DNA of 7,543 nucleotides, from the NCBI GenBank assembly GCA_021791345.1, contig JAJYWT010000205.1, forward strand, positions 1 to 7,543, in the 5' to 3' direction. A program made the translations under genes and the position numbers. Positions within the stretch are counted from its first letter, which is position 1. The number at the start of each line of letters is the position of its first letter. The notes under the pieces were generated by a model. The model did no database searches. It saw only the letters and a program-made list of their open reading frames with translations, and was not told where the DNA came from. The DNA comes from a bacterium. Lineage in GTDB: Bacteria; Chloroflexota; Dormibacteria; UBA8260; Bog-877. Shown piece after piece: positions 1 to 6,481 of the stretch.

Positions 1-1035
1 GTGGGCCACGTCCGACAGCTGGACGCAGTGGGGCGGGAGATGCTGCGTCGAGCCTGGGAAGGAGATCGGGGCCCGGGCGACAGGGCACTCACGATCGACA
101 TGGACTCCACCATCTGTGAGGTCTTCGGGCTGTTGAAGCAGGGGGTGGGGTTCGGTTACACCAAGGTGCGGGGCTACCACCCGCTGCTGGCCACCAGGGC
201 CGACACCGGCGAGGTGCTCCACTCTCGGCTGCGGGGCGGATCGGCCTTCACCGCCCGGGGAGCCACTGGGTTCCTGGCCGAGACCTTCTCCAGGGTGCGT
301 CATGCTGGGGCCACCGGCCAGCTGACCCTGCGGGCGGACTCCGGCTTCTACTCCAAGGCGGTGCTCAACACCTGCCGCCGGGCGGGGGTGCGGTTCTCGG
401 TCACCGCGCGCCTGGACAAGGCGGTCCAAAGGGCGATTGCGACCATCCCTGAGGAGGCGTGGGCGCCGATCCCCTACTGGTCGAGCTCGGGCACCTTCGG
501 CGAGGACGAGCAGGGACAGCCGATCTCCGGTGCCGACGTGGCCGAGATCCCGCACACCGCCTTCGGCAAGAAGGGGATGCGGCTTCGCCTGATCGTGCGG
601 CGGGTGCGACCCACCCCCGGGAGCCAGCTGGCGCTCTTCACCGAGTTCAGCTACCACGGCCTGGTCACGGATCGAGAGGGCACGACCTTGGAGCTAGAGG
701 CCGACCACCGCCGCCACGCCGAGGTGGAGGCGGTCATCCGAGATCTCAAAGAAGGGTCGGGCCTGGCCCATCTGCCCTCGGGGCGGTTCGCCGCCAACGC
801 TGCCTGGCTGGCCTTCTCCACCATGGCCCACAACCTGGCCCGCTGGGTGCTGGCCATCGGCCTGCCCGGCCATTTGCCCGTGCTCACCACCACGACCCGG
901 CTCCGGCTGTGCCTGTTCTCCGTCCCCGGGCGGTGCACCTGCTCCGCTCGCCGCCAGACCCTGCATCTGCCCCAGCGCTGGCCCTGGCAGGGGCTGTTCC
1001 TCACCGCCCTCCGCCAGATCCGCGTCGTCACCTGA
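1..1035 (+). CDS. IS1380-family transposase, C-terminal ~344 residues (5' end cut by window)
   Basis: DDE transposase of the IS1380 family, which excises and inserts its own element. The frame is open from base 1, and the GTG there is probably an internal valine codon: family members are usually well over 400 residues, so the N-terminal part lies outside the window. Visible catalytic blocks are TIDMDST (residues 31-37, first Asp D33 or D35), RADSGFY (111-117, second Asp D113) and HAEVEAVIRDLKEG (239-252, likely Glu E243). Many relatives have Asn after that Glu where this protein has Ala. Other family signatures are GYTKVRGYHPLL (52-63), PTPGSQLALF (204-213), LPSGRFAANAAWL (258-270) and, near the end, TLHLPQRWPW (320-329). 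The C-terminus is the normal family end, so this side looks intact and the element may still be active. It is much richer in G/C-ending codons than the sugar genes downstream. Confidence 0.93.
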   Translation: MGHVRQLDAVGREMLRRAWEGDRGPGDRALTIDMDSTICEVFGLLKQGVGFGYTKVRGYHPLLATRADTGEVLHSRLRGGSAFTARGATGFLAETFSRVRHAGATGQLTLRADSGFYSKAVLNTCRRAGVRFSVTARLDKAVQRAIATIPEEAWAPIPYWSSSGTFGEDEQGQPISGADVAEIPHTAFGKKGMRLRLIVRRVRPTPGSQLALFTEFSYHGLVTDREGTTLELEADHRRHAEVEAVIRDLKEGSGLAHLPSGRFAANAAWLAFSTMAHNLARWVLAIGLPGHLPVLTTTTRLRLCLFSVPGRCTCSARRQTLHLPQRWPWQGLFLTALRQIRVVT

Positions 1036-1232
1036 CGGCCACCTCCAGCACACCTCGCGCAGCGCCCCAATTGGCGTCAGCATGCCCAGAATCCCACTGC
1101 CGATCCTGGTCTGAGGCGATTCCCGGGCCGCCCTTCCCACCCCGCCCCAGTCCTGACCCGGTGGTTGACGGCCCGGCCAGCCCTCCCCCTGTCAGCGACG
1201 CCCCACCGGCCCCCAGCGCACCCCGCTCAACA

Positions 1233-1251
1233 CCTGATCGGTGGATTCAGG
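1233..1251. repeat. Short palindrome downstream of the IS1380 transposase
   Basis: CCTGA at 1233-1237 and TCAGG at 1247-1251 form a 5-bp inverted repeat around the 9-nt centre TCGGTGGAT. It lies about 200 nt after the transposase stop, where the right end of the element is expected. It may be part of the terminal or subterminal transposase-binding sequence. The stem is short, so chance cannot be excluded. Confidence 0.3.
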
Positions 1252-1260
1252 CTTAGTATC

Positions 1261-1281
1261 ACTTCACAAGCCGGACACTAG
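1261..1281 (+). repeat. 21-nt direct repeat, copy 1 (beside IS1380 right end)
   Basis: This stretch matches 7430-7450 in the same orientation at 19 of 21 positions. The shared pattern is ACTTCA, one variable base, AAGC, one variable base, then GGACACTAG. The two copies bracket the whole sugar cluster. Their position after a transposase gene in one case, and after an IS remnant in the other, suggests the end sequence of a mobile element or a shared insertion site. The match is seen directly; its meaning is inference. Confidence 0.5.
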
Positions 1282-1572
1282 AGCAACTTCCGGAATCGAT
1301 CCCGGGACCGCGGCTTCGCTGGGAGCGGAGCGAGCCGCGCCGTACGTTAGCGTGATAGCGACAGTCAGTCGTTACACGTGCGTCACCACGGAGCGCCTGT
1401 AAAGTCCGATACTTGCCCCTCGGTGCCTCCCTTCCACGGCACGCTCGCATGAAGGCTCGTATACCTCAGTCCCGCCCCCCAGTGATCGCGGCCAACTTCG
1501 GAGTCCGCGACCAGGTCAGCCCGCCGAGCCTTGGTACGACCGTGGCCCACGCACTCGCCGAGTAAGGCCGGG
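1282..1572. other. Unassigned leader region between the IS and the sugar operon
   Basis: No convincing gene is seen here. A GC-rich hairpin sits at 1309-1339. An open frame runs from 1359 to the TAA at 1563-1565, with an in-frame ATG at 1449 that would give 38 residues ending HALAE. It stops 7 nt before the dehydrogenase ATG. I recognise no family in it; it could be the remnant of a gene cut by the IS, a small leader ORF, or chance. The operon promoter should lie here, but I could not find a -35/-10 pair good enough to call. Isolated -10-like words such as GATACT (near 1408) and TATACC (near 1460) lack a partner. Confidence 0.4.
1309..1339. repeat. GC-rich hairpin upstream of the sugar operon
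   Basis: The left arm is CGCGGCTTCGCT (1309-1320) and the right arm is AGCGAGCCGCG (1329-1339). They pair over 11 bp with one bulged T, around the 8-nt loop GGGAGCGG. No T-run follows on either strand, so a classical intrinsic terminator is not supported. It could stop or insulate read-through from the IS, be a mobile-element remnant, or be a structured leader. Confidence 0.45.
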
Positions 1573-2526
1573 ATGACTGCCTTGATTCGTCTGGGCTTGG
1601 TAGGTCTAGGCTCCATGGGGGCCAACCATCTGAGAGTAGCGCAGGCCTGCTCAAGATGCACGGTCGCCCAGGTGGTCGACGTGAATCCGCAGATCGCTCA
1701 CGCAAGCCTCGCTGACGCGAGTTTCACGCTCACCACGAACCTTGACAGCCTTATCGACATCGACGCGGCCATCGTCGCAACCTCGACCGCGAGTCACGTT
1801 GCGGTCGCCTCCGTCCTGTTGGGCCGAGGTATCCCCGTTCTTGTGGAGAAGCCTGTAGCGGCCTCGCGGGCAGAAGTAGCCGCACTGGTCCAGCTCTCGC
1901 GGGAACTTGGAACGCCCCTCATGTGCGGGTTCGTAGAACGCTTCAACCCCGTCGTCGCCACGTGCAAGAACCTCATCGATGACGCCATCCTCCACGTGCG
2001 GACGCAGCGCCAGTCCCCTCCGGCGAACCACCCGTCTTCAAGCGCGTTGTGGGATCTCCTGATCCATGACCTGGATCTCGTACTCGGCTACTTCCCAACG
2101 AGCCCCTACGACTCACTCGCAGCTATGACCGCTCCCTCCGGCCCCATGGCGGGCCTTGAGGCCGTGGAAGCAACTTTCCGAATCGAGCAGGCCCTCGTGA
2201 GCACGATGTGCAGCCGCCAGTGGCAGCGCAAAGTCCGCTCGCTCCAGCTGGCTACTGAGTCGACGGTGTTTGAACTTGATTTGCTCCGGCAGACGCTGAC
2301 GACGTACCGGAATATCTCCCAGGAACAGATCTCCAATGGAACATTGATCTATCGATCAGCAACTACAGTGGACGTGCCGTTCGTGAGGCACGCAGGGGAA
2401 CCTCTACAGCTACAGCTCGACCACTTCCTTGACCTTGTCGACGGTCGCATCGATCCTGCCACCGAGAGGGCGACGATCCTTCCGCCGCACGAATTGGCCG
2501 CGGCGATCGAGGCCCTATGCGCATAG
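1573..2526 (+). CDS. Gfo/Idh/MocA-family nucleotide-sugar 3-dehydrogenase (GnnA/WbpB-like)
   Basis: A 317-residue NAD(P)-dependent oxidoreductase, proposed to oxidise C3 of a UDP-GlcNAc-type sugar to the 3-keto form that the next enzyme aminates. The N-terminal Rossmann fold starts with GLVGLGSMG (G11, G13, G16), and D36 in VVDVNP suits NAD ribose binding. The family EKP motif is at 92-94 with the expected catalytic-site Lys K93. The second domain has ERFNP at 122-126, a motif I associate with UDP-GlcNAc 3-dehydrogenase-type members, and WDLLIHDLDL at 160-169 holding the expected His (H165). ATG 1573 was chosen over the in-frame TTG at 1531 because it has an upstream AAGG (1564-1567) and starts just before the Rossmann strand. 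The 3' end overlaps the aminotransferase by 10 nt, implying translational coupling. The family is clear; the substrate is inferred from neighbours. Other sugar or inositol dehydrogenase activities remain possible. Confidence 0.85.
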   Translation: MTALIRLGLVGLGSMGANHLRVAQACSRCTVAQVVDVNPQIAHASLADASFTLTTNLDSLIDIDAAIVATSTASHVAVASVLLGRGIPVLVEKPVAASRAEVAALVQLSRELGTPLMCGFVERFNPVVATCKNLIDDAILHVRTQRQSPPANHPSSSALWDLLIHDLDLVLGYFPTSPYDSLAAMTAPSGPMAGLEAVEATFRIEQALVSTMCSRQWQRKVRSLQLATESTVFELDLLRQTLTTYRNISQEQISNGTLIYRSATTVDVPFVRHAGEPLQLQLDHFLDLVDGRIDPATERATILPPHELAAAIEALCA

Positions 2527-3623
2527 GCATCGCCCACGTCGGCGTCGGCCCGGTGGAGCGAAGTCTGATCGCGGAAGTCCTGGACCATGGTGCTTTCGTG
2601 CAGGGAAATCTCGTTGCACAGCTTGAAGAGTCGTTCATGCGCCGCGCTGGCAGCGCTTTCGCAGTGGCCACCTCGTCGGGCACCACCGCCCTGCAGCTTG
2701 CACTGGAGGTTGCCGGAGTAGGAGCCGGCGATCACGTCATCACCACACCGTTCACATTCGGAGCCACTCTAAACTCCATCCTCGGCCGGGGGGCAGTGGC
2801 CCATCTGGTGGATATAGACTCGGCCACTTTCAACCTCGACCCCCTACTCGTCAGAGCCGCAACGACGCCTCTCACGAAGGCCGTTGTCCCTGTCCACTTG
2901 TACGGTCTTGCCGCAAACATGGATGGCTACCGCGATCTCCGGCATGAGAGTGGCATCCGCATAATTGAGGATGCGGCCCAAGCACACTTCGCTGTCCAGG
3001 CTGGCTACCGCGTCGGTACCATGGACCTCGGGTGCTTCTCCTTGTACGCTACCAAGAATCTCATCACCGGCGAGGGGGGGGTGGTGACAGGCGCATCGCT
3101 TCAGGACAGGGACCAGTTGCGCCTCCTACGGAACCAAGGTATGCGTGAACCCTACAACTATGAGGCGATCGGCTACAACTACCGCCTAACGGAAGTCGCG
3201 GCCGCTATCGGCCTGGGCCAAATGGTTCAGTTAGAGGCTCGGATGGCAGCGCGCGCTCGGAACGCTGCCATCCTCACGGCGGCTCTCGAGGGCTTACCCG
3301 GGCTCATCGTACCGTCCATCCCGGCAGGATATTGGCATGTCTGGCACCAGTACACGGTGCGTCTCACCGACCGAGCCCCTTTGACCAGAGATGAACTAGT
3401 CGCGAGACTACACCAGCGCGGGATCGAAGCTAGAGTGTACTACCCCAAGGTGCTCGCTGACTACCCAATCTACGCTCACCACCCTAATGTGGTGGCCGGC
3501 CCCCTGCCCAACGCTCGTTTAGTCGCTCAGCAGGTCGTGTCTTTGCCGGTCCACCATGGGCTCACGCCAGAAGAAGTAGCCGAGGTCGCCCAAGTGGTCA
3601 CATCTACGCTTGGACGTGCCTAA
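2517..3623 (+). CDS. DegT/DnrJ/EryC1 PLP-dependent sugar aminotransferase (GnnB/WbpE-like)
   Basis: A 368-residue fold-type I aminotransferase that would add an amino group to a 3-keto nucleotide sugar, probably from glutamate. Visible landmarks are SSGTTAL (53-59, cofactor phosphate loop), TTPFTF (76-81), HLYG (127-130), EDAAQAHFA (151-159) with D152 positioned for the pyridine nitrogen and Q155 beside it, FSLYATKN (174-181) with K180 as the Schiff-base lysine followed by GEGG, and GYNYRLTEVAAAIG (219-232). The length is normal and no key residue is missing. ATG 2517 lies inside the end of the dehydrogenase gene with GAGG 4 nt upstream, and the stop directly abuts the next gene. Pairing with a 3-dehydrogenase and a WbpD-type acetyltransferase points to the 3-amino step. 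A dTDP-3-amino-deoxyhexose route is an alternative, but the accompanying oxidoreductase argues against it. Confidence 0.92.
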   Translation: MRIGIAHVGVGPVERSLIAEVLDHGAFVQGNLVAQLEESFMRRAGSAFAVATSSGTTALQLALEVAGVGAGDHVITTPFTFGATLNSILGRGAVAHLVDIDSATFNLDPLLVRAATTPLTKAVVPVHLYGLAANMDGYRDLRHESGIRIIEDAAQAHFAVQAGYRVGTMDLGCFSLYATKNLITGEGGVVTGASLQDRDQLRLLRNQGMREPYNYEAIGYNYRLTEVAAAIGLGQMVQLEARMAARARNAAILTAALEGLPGLIVPSIPAGYWHVWHQYTVRLTDRAPLTRDELVARLHQRGIEARVYYPKVLADYPIYAHHPNVVAGPLPNARLVAQQVVSLPVHHGLTPEEVAEVAQVVTSTLGRA

Positions 3624-4352
3624 GTGTTCCATGGTCGCAAGCTCGCAGTGGTAGTCCCCGCCTTCAACGAGGAGGCTCACGTGGCCGCCGTCATCCGCGG
3701 GTGCCCCGCGTTCGTCGACCACGTGATTGTTGTCGACGACCACAGCAATGACGGGACATCGGCGGCGGTCGCGGCCCTCGGCGACCTCCGGGTCACGCTG
3801 ATACGCCATGAAACCAATCGCGGAGTTGGTGGGGCACTGGTGTCCGGCTACCGACAGGCGCTGTCTTTGGATGTGGATCTGGTCGCCGTGATGGCCGGCG
3901 ACGATCAAATGGATCCTGCATACCTCCCTCGCTTGATTGCGCCGATCTGCTCTGGGGCTGCAGACTTCACTAAGGGCAACCGCTTCTACAGCTGGGCGTC
4001 CTTGAGGCACATGCCCGCGCTCCGGGCAGTGGGCACTCTGCTCCTGACGTGGGCCACTCGGTTGGCTACTGGACTGTGGCGGCTCCAAGACTCTCAGAAT
4101 GGGTACGTGGCCATAGCCGGTTCCATGCTCTGTCGCATCAACTTATCCGCCCTAGATCGCGGCTACGCAGTCGAGAATGCCATGCTTATCGAGCTAGCAC
4201 GGCTCCGCGGGCACGTCCAAGACATTCCTATCCCTGCGCGATATGGCGCTGAGGTTTCCCAGCTACGCATATGGCGCGACGGCATGTTGATTCTGGCGCT
4301 GCTTTTTCGCAGCTTTATCGCGCGGCTAGCGGGTCCTAGGGCCCGAGGATGA
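3624..4352 (+). CDS. Family 2 glycosyltransferase, polyprenyl-phosphate sugar synthase (DPM1)-like
   Basis: A 242-residue GT-A fold glycosyltransferase. It has the opening VVVPAFNEE (9-17), VVDDHSNDGT (36-45, nucleotide-binding Asp pair D38/D39), NRGVGGALVSGYR (65-77), the metal-binding block AGDDQMDP (91-98) and DSQNGYVAI (156-164). This set of motifs is typical of the dolichyl- or polyprenyl-phosphate mannosyl/glucosyltransferase branch, which joins a nucleotide-activated sugar to a lipid phosphate on the cytoplasmic face. There is no multi-pass membrane domain. Only a hydrophobic or amphipathic stretch near 220-235 could bring it to the membrane. The GTG start touches the aminotransferase TAA with no gap, and no strong Shine-Dalgarno is visible, so coupled translation is likely. 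The stop is 1 nt from the next ATG. The sugar donor is unknown; the neighbouring pathway product is the obvious candidate. An ordinary GT2 acting on an oligosaccharide-lipid is the alternative. Confidence 0.88.
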   Translation: MFHGRKLAVVVPAFNEEAHVAAVIRGCPAFVDHVIVVDDHSNDGTSAAVAALGDLRVTLIRHETNRGVGGALVSGYRQALSLDVDLVAVMAGDDQMDPAYLPRLIAPICSGAADFTKGNRFYSWASLRHMPALRAVGTLLLTWATRLATGLWRLQDSQNGYVAIAGSMLCRINLSALDRGYAVENAMLIELARLRGHVQDIPIPARYGAEVSQLRIWRDGMLILALLFRSFIARLAGPRARG

Positions 4353-4353
4353 A

Positions 4354-4881
4354 ATGAACCTCATTCACTACACCGCGGTCGTTGAGGACGGAGCGCACAT
4401 CGGTTCGGGAGTTCGCGTTTGGCACTTCGCTCACGTCCGCGCGGGGGCAACCATAGGCGACCAAACCCAGTTGGGCAAGTCATGCTACGTCGACAGTGGC
4501 GCGGTTATCGGAGCTCGCTGCAAGATTCAGAACTTTGTATCGGTATACGCTGGTGTCACCCTTGAGGATGAGGTGTTCGTTGGCCCAAGTGTCGTATTCA
4601 CCAATGACCTCCATCCGCGAGCTGTCGGCGCATGGCGGCTTGAGACGACCATTGTCAGGCGCGGTGCTTCCCTTGGCGCTAACGCGACCATCCTGTGTGG
4701 CATCGAGATTGGAGCGTACGCGATGGTGGCGGCTGGAAGTGTCGTAAATAGGGACGTCGGCGCACACGAGTTGGTAGCAGGCGTGCCGGCAAGGAAGGTA
4801 GGGTACGTTTGCATCTGCGGTCGCCGTGTCGGGAGACCCACAGACAGCTGTCTGCATGCCGTGGAGGTGGGTTCTCCGTGA
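4354..4881 (+). CDS. WbpD/WlbB-type nucleotide-sugar N-acetyltransferase (left-handed beta-helix)
   Basis: A 175-residue acyltransferase of the hexapeptide-repeat class, expected to be trimeric and to use acetyl-CoA to acetylate the 3-amino group made by the upstream aminotransferase. Hexapeptide turns run from about residue 5 to 135 (for example HYTAVVEDGAHIGSGV and GASLGANATILCGIEIG). VFTNDLHPRA (81-90) matches the characteristic loop of WbpD/WlbB enzymes, with N84 at the position I recall as the active-site Asn of that family. The end VAGVPARKVGYVCICG (141-156), with paired Cys 153/155, matches the C-terminal hairpin of the same family. ATG 4354 has GAGGA (4345-4349) 4 nt upstream, inside the end of the GT2 gene. 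With the dehydrogenase and aminotransferase it completes a 3-acetamido-sugar pathway. A role on a different amino sugar cannot be excluded from sequence alone. Confidence 0.9.
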   Translation: MNLIHYTAVVEDGAHIGSGVRVWHFAHVRAGATIGDQTQLGKSCYVDSGAVIGARCKIQNFVSVYAGVTLEDEVFVGPSVVFTNDLHPRAVGAWRLETTIVRRGASLGANATILCGIEIGAYAMVAAGSVVNRDVGAHELVAGVPARKVGYVCICGRRVGRPTDSCLHAVEVGSP

Positions 4882-4919
4882 GGAACACCAGTTGCCCCTG
4901 CTCCTCTCCTCGCTCACCG

Positions 4920-4935
4920 CGCGTAGCGGTACGCG
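4920..4935. repeat. Short perfect hairpin after the acetyltransferase gene
   Basis: CGCGTA (4920-4925) pairs perfectly with TACGCG (4930-4935) across a GCGG tetraloop, about 40 nt past the last gene of the tight operon. There is no T-rich tail, so intrinsic termination is not shown. It may mark the end of the four-gene transcript or only pause transcription. Confidence 0.3.
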
Positions 4936-5194
4936 TCGCGTCGATTTGGCTGCTGTCTGCCAAGCCATTGGTATCCGGACGTTAGTCGCTCCCGAGCGCG
5001 AGCAACTCTGGTGCGACATCAATTCACTCGGTCCGAAAGTTGCTGGTCGGCTTCACACTCGTTCTGGCTTACGCTGTGTGGCCCGTTCGACCGCAGCGCG
5101 CACAGCGAACCTTTTGATTTTACGGACCGGCGTGGGGACGACACCCCAATGCTGCTAGGGGCGTCGAAGGCGAGCGCAATCGCGTAGACCAGCC

Positions 5195-5202
5195 AGGAGG
5201 TG
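5195..5202 (+). promoter_or_regulatory. Strong Shine-Dalgarno deciding the TTG start at 5207
   Basis: AGGAGGTG lies 4 nt before TTG 5207; the GGAGG core is 6 nt away. It is the best ribosome-binding site in the window. It fixes the start of the membrane protein at a TTG codon and shows that this gene is translated independently of the upstream operon. Confidence 0.8.
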
Positions 5203-5206
5203 GCAC

Positions 5207-6481
5207 TTGTCAGTAAAGTCGCTAGTCCCGTGGCGCCCTCTGTCGGTTTCACTGTGGCTCGTGGCCACGGGAGTGATGTTGGGGATCACGGTCATAGTCA
5301 TGACCAGCACGCACTTGGCGGGGACGGACTTTCGCAACCTGTGGGTCGGCGGCTGGTTGCTAAGGCACCACTTGAGCCCCTACAGTGTGAGCCTGGGGAA
5401 CAGTCTGTTCTACCGCCTCAGCGAGCCAGGGCCGGGTCAGGTTCCGACGGGCCCGCTTCCGTACTTGCCTTGGGTCATTGTCCTTTTTGCGCCACTTAGT
5501 TTCCTCCCCGCTCCAGCCGCCTTGTGGATCTGGGACGCGCTGAGTTTCGTAGCTGCCTTCTCGCTGACCTGCATCTGGGCGCGGACTCTTGGCTGGACCT
5601 GGTCCCGAGGCGTTGCCGCGGGGATAGGCGCAGCTACCTCCACCATTGCGTGCTACGTGTACCTCCTCGGTCAGGTGCCATGTGTCTCGCTCGCGTTGCT
5701 CATTGCAGCTTTGACTCTTGCCTATCGGGAGCATTACTTTGGGAGCGGAGTCGCCGCCGCGGCTGCGTCGTTGATCTACTATCAGCTGTACTGGCCGGTC
5801 GCTGCGCTGTTGGTAATCTACGCAGGCTACCGAGGAGGGGCCAGATTATGCCAAGTGGCACTGGGCGAGGCCGCTGGTGGCCTCGCCCTGGTCTTGCTTC
5901 CGTTGGCGGTACAACCTGCCCTTCTCGGGGAGTGGATCAGAGCAGTGTTCCTGTTCGAACATCAGGAGTTGACCGCGTACGGAATGATAGGCGCCGTTGG
6001 CCTGCTGGGCTACCTGGGACCGCGCGATGCCACCTCGGTGATGTTGGTTCACGCAGCGGTCGGTGCGAGCGCAATCCTGGGGCTTGCGGGATTCGGATAC
6101 CTGGTTTGGCAAGCTCGGAGTGCGACTTGGGCCATCCAGGTCGCGGTGCTCCTGCCGCTTTCTCTCGTTGCATGGGCGACGTTCTCACCGTATGGACACA
6201 TTCAGGACCTCATGTTGGGAATCCCGCTCTGCATGGCGATGATGGGCCCCAGCGGTACGGCGATCACGGGCTGGCCCGGACTCGCCGGTCTATCGTGTCT
6301 CACCGTGGTCCCTGTCCTGCCCGTATTTTTTGGCGGAAGCTTGTTCTTTAAGCCCAGCCCTCTGCCCTTTGCGCTCCTAGGCCTCAGCCTGACCGGTGCG
6401 CTGTACTCGCGCCACTTGCGCTTGGGTGAGGACGCAGAGTACCAATCGGCGGAGGGAGGGAAACCGTGCGGACGCCTCTAG
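5207..6481 (+). CDS. GT87 (DUF2029)-type multipass membrane glycosyltransferase
   Basis: A 424-residue integral membrane protein with roughly ten to twelve hydrophobic segments, the first at about 11-33 and the last near 385-400. After segment 1 comes an acidic external-loop motif, GTDFRNLWVGGWLL (39-52); D41 sits where GT-C enzymes carry their catalytic acidic residue. Next come SPYS (57-60) and YLPWVIVLFAPLSFLP (86-101), the usual tyrosine/proline-rich block of the GT87 family, and SPYGHIQDLML (327-337), which resembles a conserved C-terminal family block. Members use polyprenyl-phosphate sugars as donors outside the membrane, in polymannan or arabinan-type assembly in actinobacteria. The TTG start is supported by AGGAGGTG at 5195-5202. 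The gene lies 325 nt after the sugar operon in the same direction, so it may use the lipid-linked sugar made by the GT2 protein. The tail (about 403-424) is hydrophilic. The specific acceptor and sugar cannot be read from sequence. Confidence 0.82.
   Translation: MSVKSLVPWRPLSVSLWLVATGVMLGITVIVMTSTHLAGTDFRNLWVGGWLLRHHLSPYSVSLGNSLFYRLSEPGPGQVPTGPLPYLPWVIVLFAPLSFLPAPAALWIWDALSFVAAFSLTCIWARTLGWTWSRGVAAGIGAATSTIACYVYLLGQVPCVSLALLIAALTLAYREHYFGSGVAAAAASLIYYQLYWPVAALLVIYAGYRGGARLCQVALGEAAGGLALVLLPLAVQPALLGEWIRAVFLFEHQELTAYGMIGAVGLLGYLGPRDATSVMLVHAAVGASAILGLAGFGYLVWQARSATWAIQVAVLLPLSLVAWATFSPYGHIQDLMLGIPLCMAMMGPSGTAITGWPGLAGLSCLTVVPVLPVFFGGSLFFKPSPLPFALLGLSLTGALYSRHLRLGEDAEYQSAEGGKPCGRL

Larger units (their letters stand above)
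1..1281 (+). mobile_element. IS1380-family insertion sequence, right part
   Basis: The transposase stop at 1033-1035 is followed by about 225 nt of GC-rich sequence with no gene. Then comes an imperfect palindrome at 1233-1251, and then a sequence at 1261-1281 that recurs near the far end of the window. I place the right end of the element somewhere between about 1233 and 1281. The left end and the terminal inverted repeat partner are outside the window, so neither the end nor a target duplication can be confirmed. The presence of the element is secure; its boundary is inferred. Confidence 0.5.
4882..5206. other. 325-nt gap between the acetyltransferase and the GT87 gene
   Basis: No convincing gene. 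A 6-bp hairpin, CGCGTA / loop GCGG / TACGCG, lies at 4920-4935, about 40 nt after the acetyltransferase stop. It has no T-run, so at most it is a weak terminator or mRNA-stabilising stem. A smaller stem, TGGGG / ACGACA / CCCCA, is at 5133-5148. One plus-strand frame stays open from about 4826 to 5158, with an internal ATG at 4856 giving 100 residues. It overlaps the acetyltransferase end, has no good ribosome site and matches nothing I know; a decayed gene is possible. The A/T-rich spot at 5108-5125 contains TTGATT but has no matching -10 word at normal spacing. Confidence 0.5.

Noticed and set aside
651..1140. Minus-strand open frames antisense to the transposase
   Set aside because: Low-complexity Arg/Gly/Ala composition with no recognisable domain; explained by high GC on the complementary strand.
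459..1256. Long plus-strand open frame overlapping the transposase and beyond it
   Set aside because: It is rich in Arg/Pro/Ala in the manner of a GC-rich out-of-frame shadow; the transposase frame carries all recognisable motifs.
1531..1572. Fourteen-codon N-terminal extension of the dehydrogenase from TTG 1531
   Set aside because: The ATG at 1573 has a better ribosome site and places the Rossmann strand at the usual distance from the start. The extension overlaps another possible frame ending at 1565.
3519..4088. 189-codon minus-strand open frame across the aminotransferase/GT2 junction
   Set aside because: It is antisense to two well-supported genes and shows no domain of its own.
4920..4935. 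Intrinsic terminator after the acetyltransferase
   Set aside because: The stem is perfect but only 6 bp long and is not followed by a T-run, so it is listed only as a hairpin.
5115..5143. Promoter with TTGATT as -35 box before the GT87 gene
   Set aside because: No acceptable -10 hexamer lies 16-19 nt downstream; the bases there are GC-rich and form the small TGGGG/CCCCA stem.
5524..6351. 275-codon plus-strand open frame inside the GT87 gene
   Set aside because: Arg/Gly/Cys-rich shadow frame; the GT87 frame has regular membrane segments, family motifs and a strong ribosome site.
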